From Laguncularia racemosa (taxonomy: Eukaryota; Streptophyta; Magnoliopsida; Myrtales; Combretaceae), in the NCBI GenBank assembly GCA_037954665.1, contig JBBMOL010000057.1:372001-436000 (forward strand): 64,000 bases of DNA, written 5' to 3'. Shown here in pieces: positions 34,430 to 46,814 of the stretch. The stretch's first letter is position 1. Each line of letters starts with the position of its first letter. The notes below the pieces were generated by a model. The model was not told where the DNA came from, made no database searches, and saw nothing but the letters and a program-made list of their open reading frames with translations. Made by a program: the position numbers and the translations under genes.

Positions 34430-35720
34430 AAAAGTGCTTTATGGCTACTAATTGGCGACAGGACACATCTCAAGCATTGTGTAGGAATGTATGAGAAATA
34501 ATTATAGGAAGCGTCTTATCAGACTTGCAACCTTGGAAAGAAAATTTACTCAGGAAGCGCCCTTATGAGCTGGCTACCTGTCAACAGAAGCGTCTTGCTA
34601 GACTAGCAACTGTTTGGAAGAATATTTCCGAAAAGTGCCCCGAGAGCTGACTAATCGGGAGAATTTAGGAAAGTACCCCTCATGGGCTGACTAACCTTGA
34701 ATTGAATGCCTCAAAAAGTGCCCCCTATGGGCTAACCTTGAGGTAAATTTTTAGGAAAGTGCCCCCTATGGGCTGACTAACCTATGATATAAATGTCTCA
34801 AAAAGTGCCCCCTCTAGGCTGACCATGAGAACAAATTTTTAGGAAAATGCCCCCTATGGGCTGACTAACCCGGAGTTGAATTGTCTCAAAAAGTGCTCCT
34901 TATGGGCTGACCATGAGAACAAAGTTTTAGGAAAGTGCCCCCTATGGGCTGACTAACCTGGAGTTGAATTGTCTCAAAAAGTGCCCCCTATGGGCTGACC
35001 ATGGAACAAGGTTTTAGGAAAGTGCCCCCTATGGGCTGATTAACCTGGAATTGAATTTGTCTCAAAAAGTGCCCCCTATGAGCAAACCATGAGAACAAAG
35101 TTTTAGGAAAGTGCCCCCTACGGGTTAACTAACCTGGGATTGAATTTGTCTCAAAAAGTGCCTCCTATGGGTTGACCATGAGAACAAGGTTTTAGGAAAG
35201 TGCCCCCTATAGGCTGACTAACCTGGAGTTGAATTGTCTCAAAAAGTGCCCCTTATGGGCTGACCATGAGAACAAGGTTTTAGGAAAGTGTCCCCTATGG
35301 GCTGACTAACCTGGAATTGAATTTGTCTCAAAAAGTGCCCCCAATGGGCTAACCATGAGAACAAAGTTTTAGGAAAGTGCCCCCTATGGGCTGACTAACT
35401 TGGAATTGAATTTGTCTCAAAAAGTGCCCCCTATGGGCTAACCATGAGAACAAAGTTTTAGGAAAGTGCCCCCTGTGGGCTAACTATCCTAAGATAAAAA
35501 TGATATCTCAAAAAGGTGCCTCCTATGGGTTAACCTTAAGAGAGGATGTTTAGGAAAACACCTCTCTTGGGCTGACTAACCTAATGTAAAAATGATATCT
35601 AGAAAGTTGCCTTTATAGACTGACTTTGGAAGAGATCTAGGGAAGTGTCCCTTTTTGGGCTGACTACCCTATTATGGGGAATGTTTAGACAAATGCCCCA
35701 CTATGAGCTGACTCATTTTG
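34430..35720 (-). repeat. Tandem minisatellite of about 88 bp in the 3' untranslated region
   Basis: About 14 units of 87-89 bp. Each unit is a diverged dimer of about 44 bp halves built on AAAGTGCCCCCTATGGGCTGAC. Central units (about 34,740-35,480) are most alike and the edges are degraded, as expected for unequal exchange. It lies between the integrase stop and the polypurine tract of the inner element. Confidence 0.93.
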
Positions 35721-36203
35721 TGCTTTTGAATATGCTTTCTACAGCCTGATCTAAATGATGTGATGATATGATGATAGTTATTTATTTTAATATGCTTGCC
35801 AGTTTATCGTGGATAGCAAACAAACAACCGAACCTTCGTGCTAGTTTGCTTCTGCTTCATCTCTTCTTATCTTGACACGGGGTTGAAAATTTTGATGTGC
35901 TCCCTTTCTTTATGCGCAAGGCTCTTTTGACGGTAATGTTATCCTAATGATGCGCTCAGTTCTAATGTTCAAAAATAGATAGAATTATATCACAAACTAT
36001 ATTAAGATTCATTATCATTTCAGCATTTATCTTTCATTGGTGCCATGGTGGGTAATGTATTTAGGAATATTTGTTGTGATGAGAATTGATTGTTGATCAT
36101 TCAGGGATATTAACTTTACTTGTAAAAAGTAATAACTTGACTCAACGAAATTTATATCGAACATTGGCTTTCATAAACATTGGCAAAATTTCAATTTCCT
36201 TGC

Positions 36204-39200
36204 CTAAGGATAGTACATCTTTACAGCATCTGTGTTAATGGGGTCTCTCAATTCCGGACCATCCATCTGAGTTAATATCAGAGCACCTCCTGATAAAACC
36301 TTTTTCACCACATAAGGGCCTTCGTAGTTTGGGGTAAATTTCCCTCTGGAGTCTTAGGCATTCGGGAGAACCTTCCTTAGTACCAGATCCCCCTCTTTGA
36401 AGTACCGAGGTCTCATCTTCTTGTTAAATGCTCGGGCCATTCTTTGTTGGTAACACTGGCCATGACATAGTGCGGTAAGCCTTCTTTCATCAATCAGATT
36501 CAGCTGATCAAGCCTCTTCTTTATCCAGTCCGATTCGGTTAGCTGAGTTTCCAACAGGATTCTGAATGATGGTATTTCAACTTCAACTAGTAGCACTGCT
36601 TCAGTACCATATACCAATGAATAAGGGGTAGCTCCCGTAGATGTTCTTATTGAAGTCCTATAAGCCATGAGAGCAAACGGTAACATTTCATGCCAATCTT
36701 TGTAAGTTGTTGTCATTTTCTCGATGATCTTCTTGATATTTTTGTTAGCTGCTTCTACTGCCCCGTTCATTTGAGGTCGGTAGGGAGTTGAATTTCTGTG
36801 GTTTATGTGGAATTGTTGACATAAACCTGTCATCGATTTGTTGTTGAGATTGGTACCGTTGTCGGTGATGATGGACTCAAGAACTCCATATCGGGCTATT
36901 ATGTCCCTTTTCAAGAAGCGGACTATTATCCCTTTTGTGACATTGGTATATGATGAAGCTTCTACCCATTTGGTGAAGTAATCGATCGCTACCAGTATAA
37001 ATCTGTGGCCGTTGGATGCTATCGGAGTGATAGGGCCAATTATGTCGATTCCCCACATGGAGAATGGCCATGGTGCTGATAACAAGTGTAGCTCGTTGGG
37101 CGGAGCATTGATCCGGTTTGCGTAGACTTGACACAAATGACAGTGCTTGACATATTTTATGCAATCTGATTCCATAGTCAACCAATAATATCCTAACCTC
37201 ATGATTTTTCAGGCCAACATGTAGCCATTCATATGAAGTCTACATACTCCTTCATGCACTTCTTTCATTAGTTCGCATGCTTCATCTTTGTCCACACATC
37301 TCAACAGGGTGGTATCAGATGATCTCTTGTAAAGTATGGACCCACTTAATAGGAAATGGCTTGTTAACCTTCTGAGTGTTCTTTGGTCATTCTTGCTAGC
37401 CATTTCAAGGTATTTACCTTCTTGGAGAAAGGTTTTGATATCGTGATACCAGGGTTTATTATCTTGTATCTTTTCCATTGTTAAACAGTAGGCGGACCGA
37501 TTTTCGATGTCTATTTTCATCGGTTGAACTTCGGCTCCCCCTGTTATCTGGATCATAGATGCTAGCGTGGCTAGTGCATCTGCAAACTGATTCTGAGTTC
37601 TCGGGATGTATGTGAAAGTGATTGCCTTGAATTATTCAATTAGCTCTGTCAAGTGTTGATGATATGGTACCAGTTTGGGGTCTTTAGTCTTATATTCCCC
37701 TCTTGTTTGTAGTATGATGAGCGACGAATTCCCATATACCTCTAATTCACAGATTTCCATTTGGCAGGCCATTTTGAGGCCAAAAATACATGCTTCATAT
37801 TCTGCGATATTATTGGTATAGGGAAATGTAATTCTCATTGCTACAGGGAATTGAATACCGTCCGGGGATATCAATACTGCCCCAACCCCACAACCGAATA
37901 CATTGGCAGCTCTATCGAAAAACAATTTCCATTTCGGGTTCTGCTCTATCCTAAAGTCTTCTACCGGCCTATCTTCCACTATCAATATATTCTCATCCGG
38001 AAATTGGGCTTGTAGTTCTTGGGAATGTGTCTCGACAGGGTGTTTCGCCAATTGGTCAGCTAAGGCTTGCCCTTTCATCGAGTTCTGATTTACGTATGTG
38101 ATGTCGAACTCGGATAGGAGCATTTGCCACTTAGAAATTCTCCCTATCAAGGCTGGTTTCTCTGCCAAGTATTTCAAGGGATCGTGTCTTGTTAACAGCT
38201 CGATATGGTAATAAAGGGTGTATTGCCTTAGCCGATGCATGACCCAAATTAGAGCACAACATGTCTTCTCCACCTCTGAGTACCTCTGTTCCCCATCTGT
38301 GAACTTCTTGCTCAAATAATATATGGAACGCTCTCTTCCCTCTTCATCTTTCTACCCCAACACACATCCCATGGATTCATGGAGTATAGTGAGGTATAAG
38401 AATAAGGGCTTTCCTTGCTTCGGGACTATCAAGACCGGAGGTTTTATAAGATAGTCTTTGATTGTCTTGAATGCCTCTTCGCATTCGTCGTCCCATTCTA
38501 TTGTGGCGTTCTTCTTCAACAGACGGAATAATAGCCGGCATTTGTTGGTGAGCTGTGAGATAAAACGAGCTATATAATTTAATCTTCCCAGTAAGCTTCT
38601 TACTTCTTTAACGGAGCGTGGAGAAGGTAACTCTAATATAGAATTTACCTTGTCAGGGTCGATTTTAATGCCTTCCCAACTTATGACAAACCCTAACAAT
38701 TTCCCCGTTGTGACCCCAAAAGTACATTTCTCTAGGTTTAACTTGAGCTGAAATTTTCTCAGTCGTTTAAACAATTTCCTCAGGATATCTATATGGCTTT
38801 CTCCTTCTTTGGATTTGGCTATCATGTCGTCGACATATACTTCAACCTCTCGATGCATCATATTGTGAAGTATAGCGACCATGGCTCTCTGATACGTTGC
38901 CCCGGCGTTTTTTAAACCGAAGGGCATGACTTTGTAACAAAAAGTCCCCCACGTTGTGATGAATGTCATTTTGGTCTTATCTTCCTCAGCCATTTTTATT
39001 TGATTATATCCTGAAAAACCGTCCATGAATGAGAAGAGATGGTTTCCCGCAGTGTTATCTACTAGAACATCAATATGAGGTAGGGGGAAGTTATCCTTTG
39101 GCGTGGCTTGGTTTAAGTCCCGAAAGTCTACGCATACGCGTACTTTTCCGTTCTTTTTCATGACGGGGACTATATTTGCTACCCACTCTGGGTAGTCGGA

Positions 39201-39305
39201 TACTTCAATGAACCCCACTTCTAGCAGTTTCTTGACTTCTTCTTTGATTTTCAGTAAGATGTCAGGCCTAAATCTTCTCAGTTTTTGTTTTTTAGGTTTG
39301 ACATC
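36204..39305 (-). pseudogene. Inner element pol: RT, RNase H, second RNase H, integrase
   Basis: One frame from about 39,305 down to TAG at 36,204. RT (about 39,220-38,600) has YVDDMIAKS near 38,835. A gypsy RNase H remnant follows near 38,315-38,060. An archaeal-type second RNase H (about 37,930-37,560) has FFDRAAN, YEACIFGL and VYGNSSLII; the usual GDS Asp has become Asn. The integrase zinc finger ends in CHLCQ near 37,140. Its core (about 37,060-36,700) keeps GIDIIGP, TDNGTN and GAVEAANK, the D-D-E triad. Five stops interrupt it, near 38,351, 37,631, 37,208 and 36,353, plus the start of the frame; most are CAG/CAA or TGG turned to stops. Pol is out of frame with protease by a small deletion near 39,300. 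Confidence 0.9.
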
Positions 39306-42300
39306 TTCCCTTGTGAACTACTATTGACTGGTCTAGCCTTGGCATGTCACCATATGACCAAGCAAACACATCTGCATATTCCGTTAATAGCTCGGTTATC
39401 TCACGTTTTTGCTCGGCACTCAAACTGGTCCCGATTTTGAGGTTCTTATGGTTTTCCATGCTTCCTAGATTTACTGTCTCCACAGGCTCGTCGATCGAGA
39501 TTCCGCTTTGTTCATGTTTTAGCCAATTTTCTTGTATTATTTCGTGGTCTAAGATATCACCTTCAACAACTGACCCAGCAGCTTTGGAAACGATATCAGC
39601 GTTTTTACTTTCTACCTGCGCGAAATATCCCTGATGTTCGATGGTAGGAGATCTGAGTAAAATGAAAACATGTATATAAGAAGAAAACAAACTGCAATTG
39701 AATTTGACAAAGAGTCTCAATAAAATTTGTTTAATAATTTTTCTCTACTTTTGAGCTAATCTAGCGCTACTGATAGGATAACAAAACCAATTGTTCAGAG
39801 CCGGATGCTGGTTGGACGTATAGGGGGTTGATTTCCCTTTGCTGTCGTCCTCTTCATTTATCCGCAGCTCTTGAATGACGTTTGCCTTTCGGAAAGATTG
39901 TTGGAGAGGTGGGATGCATATCTGGGTGTCGATCAGCTTCCCCCTTATTCTGCCTTTGACACCTTTTGTTTGCGCTTCTTCTATGGCCGTAGGAACGTAC
40001 CCTAGTCCAAACGTCCCATGCTGCCCCTCTTTAAACTGATGACCCTCCTTGCTGGTTACCATGTTCGCTTCATTGAAGATCTGCAGCCCCAGGTCTTCTG
40101 AACCCTCTTCCCCAATGTAAGGTATGGCAATCTCTTTATATATGGCATAATCCTGCTCGCCCAGTATAGTGACTATCTGCCTGTTTGCGATGAATTTGAC
40201 CTTTTGGTGGAGACTAGAGGGGATGGCTCCAGCAGCATGTATCCAGGGTCGTCCCTAAAGCAGGTTGAAAGACCTTGGGATGTCAAGGACCTGGAAAGCG
40301 ATGTGGAATACTTGTGGACCAATTTCCACTAGCAGGTTTACCTCCCCCACTATGTCTCTTTTTGACCCGTCGAAGGTTCTGACCACTGTGGAACTAGGTT
40401 TTATGTTGCTTGGATCGACCCCCAGTAAGTCGAGCGTTGCCAATGGGCAAACGTTGAGGGATGATCCGTTGTCGATAAGTACCCGGGAGACAATGGTTTC
40501 ATTGCACTTGACCACTATGAACAGTGGTTTGGTATGTTAGTCTCCCTCTTCTCCTAGCTCTTCCGAAGAGAAGGATATTTGGTCCATTGCGAAGATGGAG
40601 TCCGCTACGTGACCTAATTTTTCTGTAGCGATACCTTTCAGGACCTGAATCTTTTTCAGCACTTTAAAGAGTGCTTCCCTATGAGGCTCGGATGTTATGA
40701 GAAGGCCCATGAGTGATATCTGTGCTGGAACCTTATTTAATTGTTTCATGATCTTGTATTCGCTGGCCTTAACCATCTTCGTAAATGCAGCAAGACCCTC
40801 TTCCTCTTCTTCCCCTTTCTCCACGTTGGGGTCTTTAGTCAGGCTTTTATACTTTGGATCATATATTCTCCTAGAGTGGGTGATGCCTCCCACCATAGGA
40901 GGTCGCTCTTGTTCGAGGGCTCGATAGTCGAACGGTGCAGCCTTGTAATTCTCTGCCGATATCGGGACATTGAATACATATCTTTTTCTTGAGATTTGTA
41001 CTTCAGTTGATTGTCCCTCATAGCACTGTATAACCCTGGGCTTCTGATGAGAGTTGATCATGTTGACAGTCTTCCCTTCTTCCTTTACCGGGTTGTCTTC
41101 CTTCTCGAATTCTGGTCCCCATCCACTAGATGGCCCTTGCTCAGTCGGGGTATAAGAATAGTTTACCAAATACTGAAATCTCCCATGTGATTCTCCCAGA
41201 GTGCCAACCGTTGGGTCTCCGGCTAACCATCTTCTCTTAATGTGTGCTTTTGGAGTTTCTTCTGGAGCTTGGTGGGATTGCTTCTTCTGTTGCTCAATTG
41301 AATTCTTTTTAGGGGCTTCTTTGGGAGCCAACTCCTCTGATGTGATTATGTTGATGGTGGGCTTGTGACTGGGCAGTGGGTTGGTGTTGACATTGGGTGT
41401 TGGGGCATTCACGAAATCCAATTGTATGATTCATGCATCAATTAAGTCTTGGATTTTGTGCCGGAGCCTCCAGCACCTATCTGTGGAATGCCCCTCCTGA
41501 CCCATGTGGTAGTCACACTTGAGGTTTGAGTCGAAGTTCTTGGGCTTGTACTAGTCGTTGGGGATTTCGAAACTAATCAAGTTGTTTGCCCTCAGCCGAG
41601 CGAAGACCTGACTGAGCGGTATAGGGATTGGAGTGAACTGCCTTGGGATCCTGGCGGCCTGATTATGACCCGTCGTGGGTTGTTGGACTGGGGTACTCGG
41701 GGTCTGGAATGTCACACGAGTCCCAGATTTTTCTACCTTACCGGAGTGGACTGTGCTGACAGTGGACTCTTTAGCTCTGTTTCCTCCTACAGGCCTTTGT
41801 GTCGGTGTGACCCTAGGAGGCTCCATTCTTTAGAGTCTACCGGTGGTAATGGCATTCTCAATCCTACACCCCGCAGCCACTACCTCTGCAAAACTGGATG
41901 AGGTATGGCCTACCAAGTGTGAAAAATAGGTCTTGTCCAGGGTATTGACAAATATGGATGTCAATTCCTTCTCAGATATCAGGATGGCTACCCTGGCGGC
42001 CTGGGCCCTCCAACGCTGAGCATACTCCTTGAACGGCTCAGCATGTCTTTTTCGGAGACTCCACAGGTCGATTACAGATAGGGCGACTTCAATATTGAAC
42101 TTATATTGATCATAAAATGCTCGGGCTAGCTTTTCCCAAGTGTTGACAATGTTGAAGTCCAAGTGGGCATACCAGACTAGTGCAGGGCCTATGAGACTGT
42201 CTTGGAATGTCTAGAGCATGAGCTGGTCGTATTGAGCATACTTGCTCATTTTTCGGGCATATAGCCTGGTATGCATTTTGGGGCAACCGGTCCCATCATA

Positions 42301-42768
42301 CTTTTTAAACTCTGGGGTCTTGAACTTTTCAGGGTATATCTCTTCTCTATATGCTGGCAGATTGGTGATTCCAGCCTGTTCAAAACCATCATGGCCTTCA
42401 ATGCTTTTCATCTTGTCATGGAGCTGCTGGAAGAGTCGCTTCTCCATCTCCTTCTGCCTCTCTTCCATCTCCTTTTTCAGGTCATCAGAGATCGGGCCCT
42501 GGTTGACCTTTGGCTCATATTCAAAGGCCAAGTTAAGGTGGGAATTGATCTCTTCATATTCCGGAGGCTGTCCCTCCACTGCTTTCCCTTTTCTGGCCCC
42601 TGAATACTCTTCCTGGGTTGGCTGAGTGTTGTGCAGGAGGCCGATGCTTTCAGTTAAGAGGTGAACCTAGGCAACTAGTTGTTGGACTGTTTGTTCTAGG
42701 GACATGATCCTAGAGTCCGAGGCAGCTTCAGCATTGGTATTGTTGCGGTTGTCGCTACTGTTGGCCAT
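39292..42768 (-). pseudogene. Inner element gag-protease
   Basis: The ATG at 42,768 begins MANSSDNRN, with a short coiled helix. The capsid-like region with YPEKFKTPEFKKYDGT and WEKLARAFYDQYKFN is at about 42,350-42,080. A variant zinc motif, C-x2-H-x5-H-x4-C, followed by RHKIQDLID lies near 41,500-41,450. Protease has VLIDNGSSLNV near 40,480. A pol N-terminal segment with SYGDMPRLD ends at 39,292. The whole stretch is one frame with in-frame stops at about 42,666, 42,210, 41,829, 41,550, 41,435, 40,536, 40,257, 40,065 and 39,745. An upstream in-frame ATG exists (42,891) but the shorter start gives the typical Gag N-terminus. Confidence 0.85.
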
Positions 42769-43012
42769 TCTTGTTCTTGAGCGCGTGAGAACTGGGCTTC
42801 TAGGAGGGTTTGGTTGCTTGGAAGCTATTTTGATACCTGGATTCGCATTTTGTTTTGATTTTAGTGTAATGAATGCACGAATGATATGCATGTGTCACGC
42901 GGATGCTAAAAGTAAAAGGGTTGACAACTGATTGACAATGTAATATTGAAACTTTCACTTTTATTAATATTAAAAATTCTGGAGTTCAAAATAAAATATT
43001 ACAAATAAAGAT

Positions 43013-44539
43013 CTACTTCCTAATTCTTTTAGTCTTCTGTTGTGGAGGCTCAGACTTCCCACTAATGACGGCTTCCAATTCTTTGACTTTGGCTTGGCAT
43101 TTCTTCGATTGTGCTTGTAAGGCCTCGTTCCTTTGGTCGGATTCCTTGAAGCGTCCCTTCCAGATGTCTTTCTTATGATCTACAGCTTCAAAGTATACCT
43201 CCATTCGGGCCTTGACCTGTTCTAAGTATACTTCTGTCTCTGGATTGATCTTGTCTGGTCTTGGTTGGGTGACGTCTGGAACCCGATATGCTCTTTCCCC
43301 TGTCTGGTATAGCTGGCGGATTACAAACTCTCTGGTGGCTCGGTGTTTTCCCACTTCGCCATCTAATTCCCCGAGGTCCACATTCGGGCTTTCAATTCTG
43401 GCTTCCCAAAGTGCTTTGACCTCTGCCAGCTTCGCAAACTTCTCAGCTACTAACAGGTTCGGATCTTGATACTCAAAGGTAACTGCTTGTACCGAGGGCC
43501 GATAAACTATGTCTTGGACGGTACCAAACTGGTGGACCACTGAGTTGGGGTGATACCCAACACATCAGCTGATTCCGATTAAAGGCACTGCTTGGAAGTT
43601 TCTGCAGGTCAAGATGATTTTGTCACAGCAACTCCACCTGGCTGTCCATAGAATATCTTCGACACTAAAGCTCCTAAGCAGCTCTACCCAACTGTGGTTG
43701 GTAAGGTCGTCGGGTAGCTTCACCTTTTCTATACATGAATCTACAAGATCCACCTGTTGGGCTAAGGTTTTTCGGACCATGTTCAGCCCGAAACACTTAA
43801 GGTGGCTTACAAACCAGATCAGCAGAAGGTTGAGGCTTGAGTGGAGAATCCCATGGCTATTCTTCTTGAGGAAATTTAAGTTCCGGATCTGTTCAGCCAG
43901 TAGAGCTGGGATGTAAGATCTTCCCTCTAGAAATTGGGTCACTAGCTCTGCGACCCGGTAGTGAATATAGAAGGTCCCGGTGGGGAACAGTATGGTGGCG
44001 AAGGCGTTTAAGATGAAAGCGTTCACCCTTCTCTGTCTGTAAGTTTTGGGGTCCCCACATAATATGTCCTTCCTATCCCCGTTGTCCTCTCGAGCGATGA
44101 AGCAGGCTTCCAAATCATCCATTCGTATGCAATATCCATTGCAGTCTGCTAGGGCTTTATTGACTGCTGTTTTACGGATGCCTAATAATCTGCTGAAGGT
44201 ACCGGCTGGCCCGGCCTCGAGGTCTGGCATATAGATTTGATCGGTTAGTGTTGGATCCTGTAGCAACTGGGTGTACTCTTCTAGGGTAGGGGTGATCTCA
44301 TGCGGCCCGATAAAGAATGCAACGGGCTCGATTTCCCATAATTGGAGCATGGCCCGGATTAAAGGCAAATTCACCTCTATCCTTGTTAGTGAGAGGACGG
44401 GGCCGATCTTTTGCTGGATGAAGGCCTGCTCTTCTGGGTTGTACAAGGTAAACCAATGGTCCAGTACCAATTTTGGGTCCAAAGGTTTGTATACCCGAAT
44501 TTCTTTGCGGAGGAGACGGTCGATTGCAGTGCTAGCCAT
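43013..44539 (-). pseudogene. Inner element ORF1 (DUF7745-like), one stop
   Basis: Extra ORF upstream of gag, in the same sense. 324 residues run from ATG 44,539 to a TGA at 43,565, then the same frame continues for 175 residues to 43,013. The N-terminal half (LDHWFTLYNPEEQAFIQ, INLPLIRAML-like, HEITPTLEEYTQLLQ) matches what I recall of the plant retrotransposon-associated DUF7745 / plant-mobile-domain-like family. The C-terminal part is charged and probably coiled coil, ending in a basic KTKRIRK. Its role in Ogre-type elements is unknown. With a single stop it is the best-preserved gene of the element. Confidence 0.85.
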
Positions 44540-45028
44540 CTATTTTACAATAAGAAATTGCCTAATTACAAACAAGACTATGAAAGCATTACAGGGAAAT
44601 AAATTCGAACTCCATGAACAAAACAACAAACCATTACATCGTCATTCAATTTTCAACCCCTTATGATGTCATGTATGCAAGTAGGTTGGTTCTAACTGGT
44701 TCCCGAGCTTTATGGCCTCCCGCATTTTCAAAGAAATGGATCTCAGGCCATATCGAAGCATAGGGTGGGGTAACCTAATCGGTCCCGAATGGTGAATCAA
44801 CTCACTTCGCCCGAAACCTACACAATGGCTCCCCGTCTTAAGTTTCTAGGACAGTCCGGGTTAAACCGCATCTACTCACACAAACATATGTATGCATGCT
44901 GAACCCCCATAGCAAAGAAACTAGAATCTAACTAATTCCTGAAAAGTTAGTAACAGAGTAATAATTTAAACACATTTCTTAAAGAGAACAATTCGAAGAT
45001 TCAGGTGGCTTAGCCTACTGGCATGGGT

Positions 45029-45045
45029 CCCTAGTGGAGTCGCCA
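45029..45045 (-). promoter_or_regulatory. Inner element primer-binding site (tRNA-Arg)
   Basis: In element sense TGGCGACTCCACTAGGG, 3 nt after the 5' LTR. It complements the 3' end of a plant tRNA-Arg (…CAGTGGAGTCGCCA) with one mismatch. tRNA-Arg priming is typical of Ogre elements. Confidence 0.85.
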
Positions 45046-46404
45046 TCCTGTCGAGTCTAATTTTTGAATTTCCATTCCTAATCCGATCTAGACTAGACCC
45101 TATGCTCATCTAATGTAGATCCTCGACTTGAGTTAGGAATTTTGTTTGATTTTTTTTTTGGAGTCGCCACCCAACTGTTGTTGGGAAATGTTGAATTAAG
45201 ACTAAAGGAGCGAATTAGTCTTAATTTGGACCACTAGTCGTCGTTATTTCCTCTTCTTGTTTTTGAAAAGAGGAAAAGGGAAAACCAGAGTTTCTAAGTC
45301 CAGAGGCTAACCTATTAAAACCTTTACAATTACCACCTAATCTCCTGAAATTGATCTTATTTAGAAATGTGTTTCATTGTGTTTCTGTTACTTTTTATTA
45401 TGTTTTTGAATTATTTCAAGAAAATGATTTTTTTATTTCATTTTATGGGTTGACCCGAATGGGTGCCTACGTACCTACTACTCAGGATCAAACAAGTCGT
45501 AGTTCGCTTTTCTGAAAACTTTAAGTTTGTTTGTGAATTTTAATTTTGAAATCTCTTTTGCTTTATGTTCTTACCATTTTTGGGATTTTTTCTGAAAAAA
45601 TCTAAGCTTAAGTTTTAATTTGATTTTGAAAATGATTTTTAGGGAAAAACATCCATTTTGGATTTATTTTTTAGAAAAATGATTTTTTCTAAGTGTTAAA
45701 CTCATTCATTTTTTTCTTTTTGAATTTTTATTATTGTTTTATGATTTTTATGATTTTCTATGATTTTTATGATTTTTTATGAAAAATTTTATCCTAAGTT
45801 AATATCTATCCTATTTTGAAATCTAAAGTTTTATTGTTATTTTTCCTAATATTTTTTATTATTTTTCTACATTTTATTATTTTATTTATTTTATTTTTTT
45901 TCTTATTTCTTATTTATTATTTTTCTACATTATTAAATTCTAGAAAAATCTAATTTCTACATTTTACTACTTATTAAAAATAAATCATAAACCAATAAAT
46001 AAATAACTAACAAAATAACAAATAATAAATAAATAAATTCGAAATAAATAAATAAACAAAATAAATTAATTAAATAAAATAATAAAAAAATCCGAAAAAT
46101 CCAGACCTGGATCCGGGTTGGTGCACGGGTCGAGTCGAATCGGGTCGAGTCGGATCGGTCGGATGCGGCGGCGGAGGGTGCTCGTTCATGGTGTTCTGGC
46201 GGCCTTTTGCAGCGGGTGAGGTGTCGAATCCTAGCTTCTCGAGGGTGTTGAATCCAATGGTGGTAGTGGTTCGCTCTCAAATCGCCTCCTAATGGTGGTT
46301 CAACTCCGGTCGGTGCTCACGGTTTTGGGCTCTTCTCCGATTTGCGCTCTTTCCTCACTTTCTCTCAATTGTGATTCGTATTTTGGCTTCCTCTACTCCT
46401 CCTC

Positions 46405-46412
46405 TATTTATA
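46405..46412 (-). promoter_or_regulatory. TATA box of the inner element 5' LTR
   Basis: TATAAATA on the minus strand, followed by a GA-rich then CG-rich leader. It is conserved exactly in the other LTR (33,564-33,571). It would drive the genomic RNA by Pol II. Confidence 0.55.
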
Positions 46413-46717
46413 GGCGTCCGGAAACCCTCTTGGATAAGCTCAAATCGGCCTATCCGAATTTCTTCCGTTTTTAGATTTGATTTTATCCCGGCGATTTGAT
46501 GTTGATCTCTTGTTTTTCTTTGATTTATCTTAAGGATTCGGCTTTATCTTGACAGTAATCTAGAAGATTTGAAAACAAATGATCGATTCCACCTTCGTCG
46601 GACTTGCTCCGGCTTCTTCTCGCATCTATCCAGGTGAGGAAGACGATCACGCGCAACACGCGTGATTTCCTTCGACCAATCACACGTTGCCACGTGGCAG
46701 ATCCAGGGAAAAGAAAG

Positions 46718-46814
46718 AAAAATTTTTGCCGAGCGCACGCGGGGGGATTCGAACTCGCGACCTCCAGCCTTCACACGTTCCCTATACGCACGCACGAGCC
46801 AGCTGAGCTGGCCT
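46718..46814 (-). ncRNA. tRNA-like Pol III unit inside the LTR (5' copy)
   Basis: Same arrangement as at 33,879-33,975: A-box-like GGCCAGCTCAGCTGG, B-box-like GAGTTCGAATCC and TTTTT. It sits about 300 bp upstream of the Pol II TATA box in the element's own sense. Confidence 0.5.

Noticed and set aside
34430..35720. Regularly spaced repeat that could suggest a CRISPR array
   Set aside because: The units are contiguous with no unique spacers, the host is a plant, and the place in a Tat/Ogre 3' region explains it.
42242..42625. Plus-strand frames of 110-127 codons opposite the inner element gag
   Set aside because: Antisense shadows of a gag frame with strong family match.
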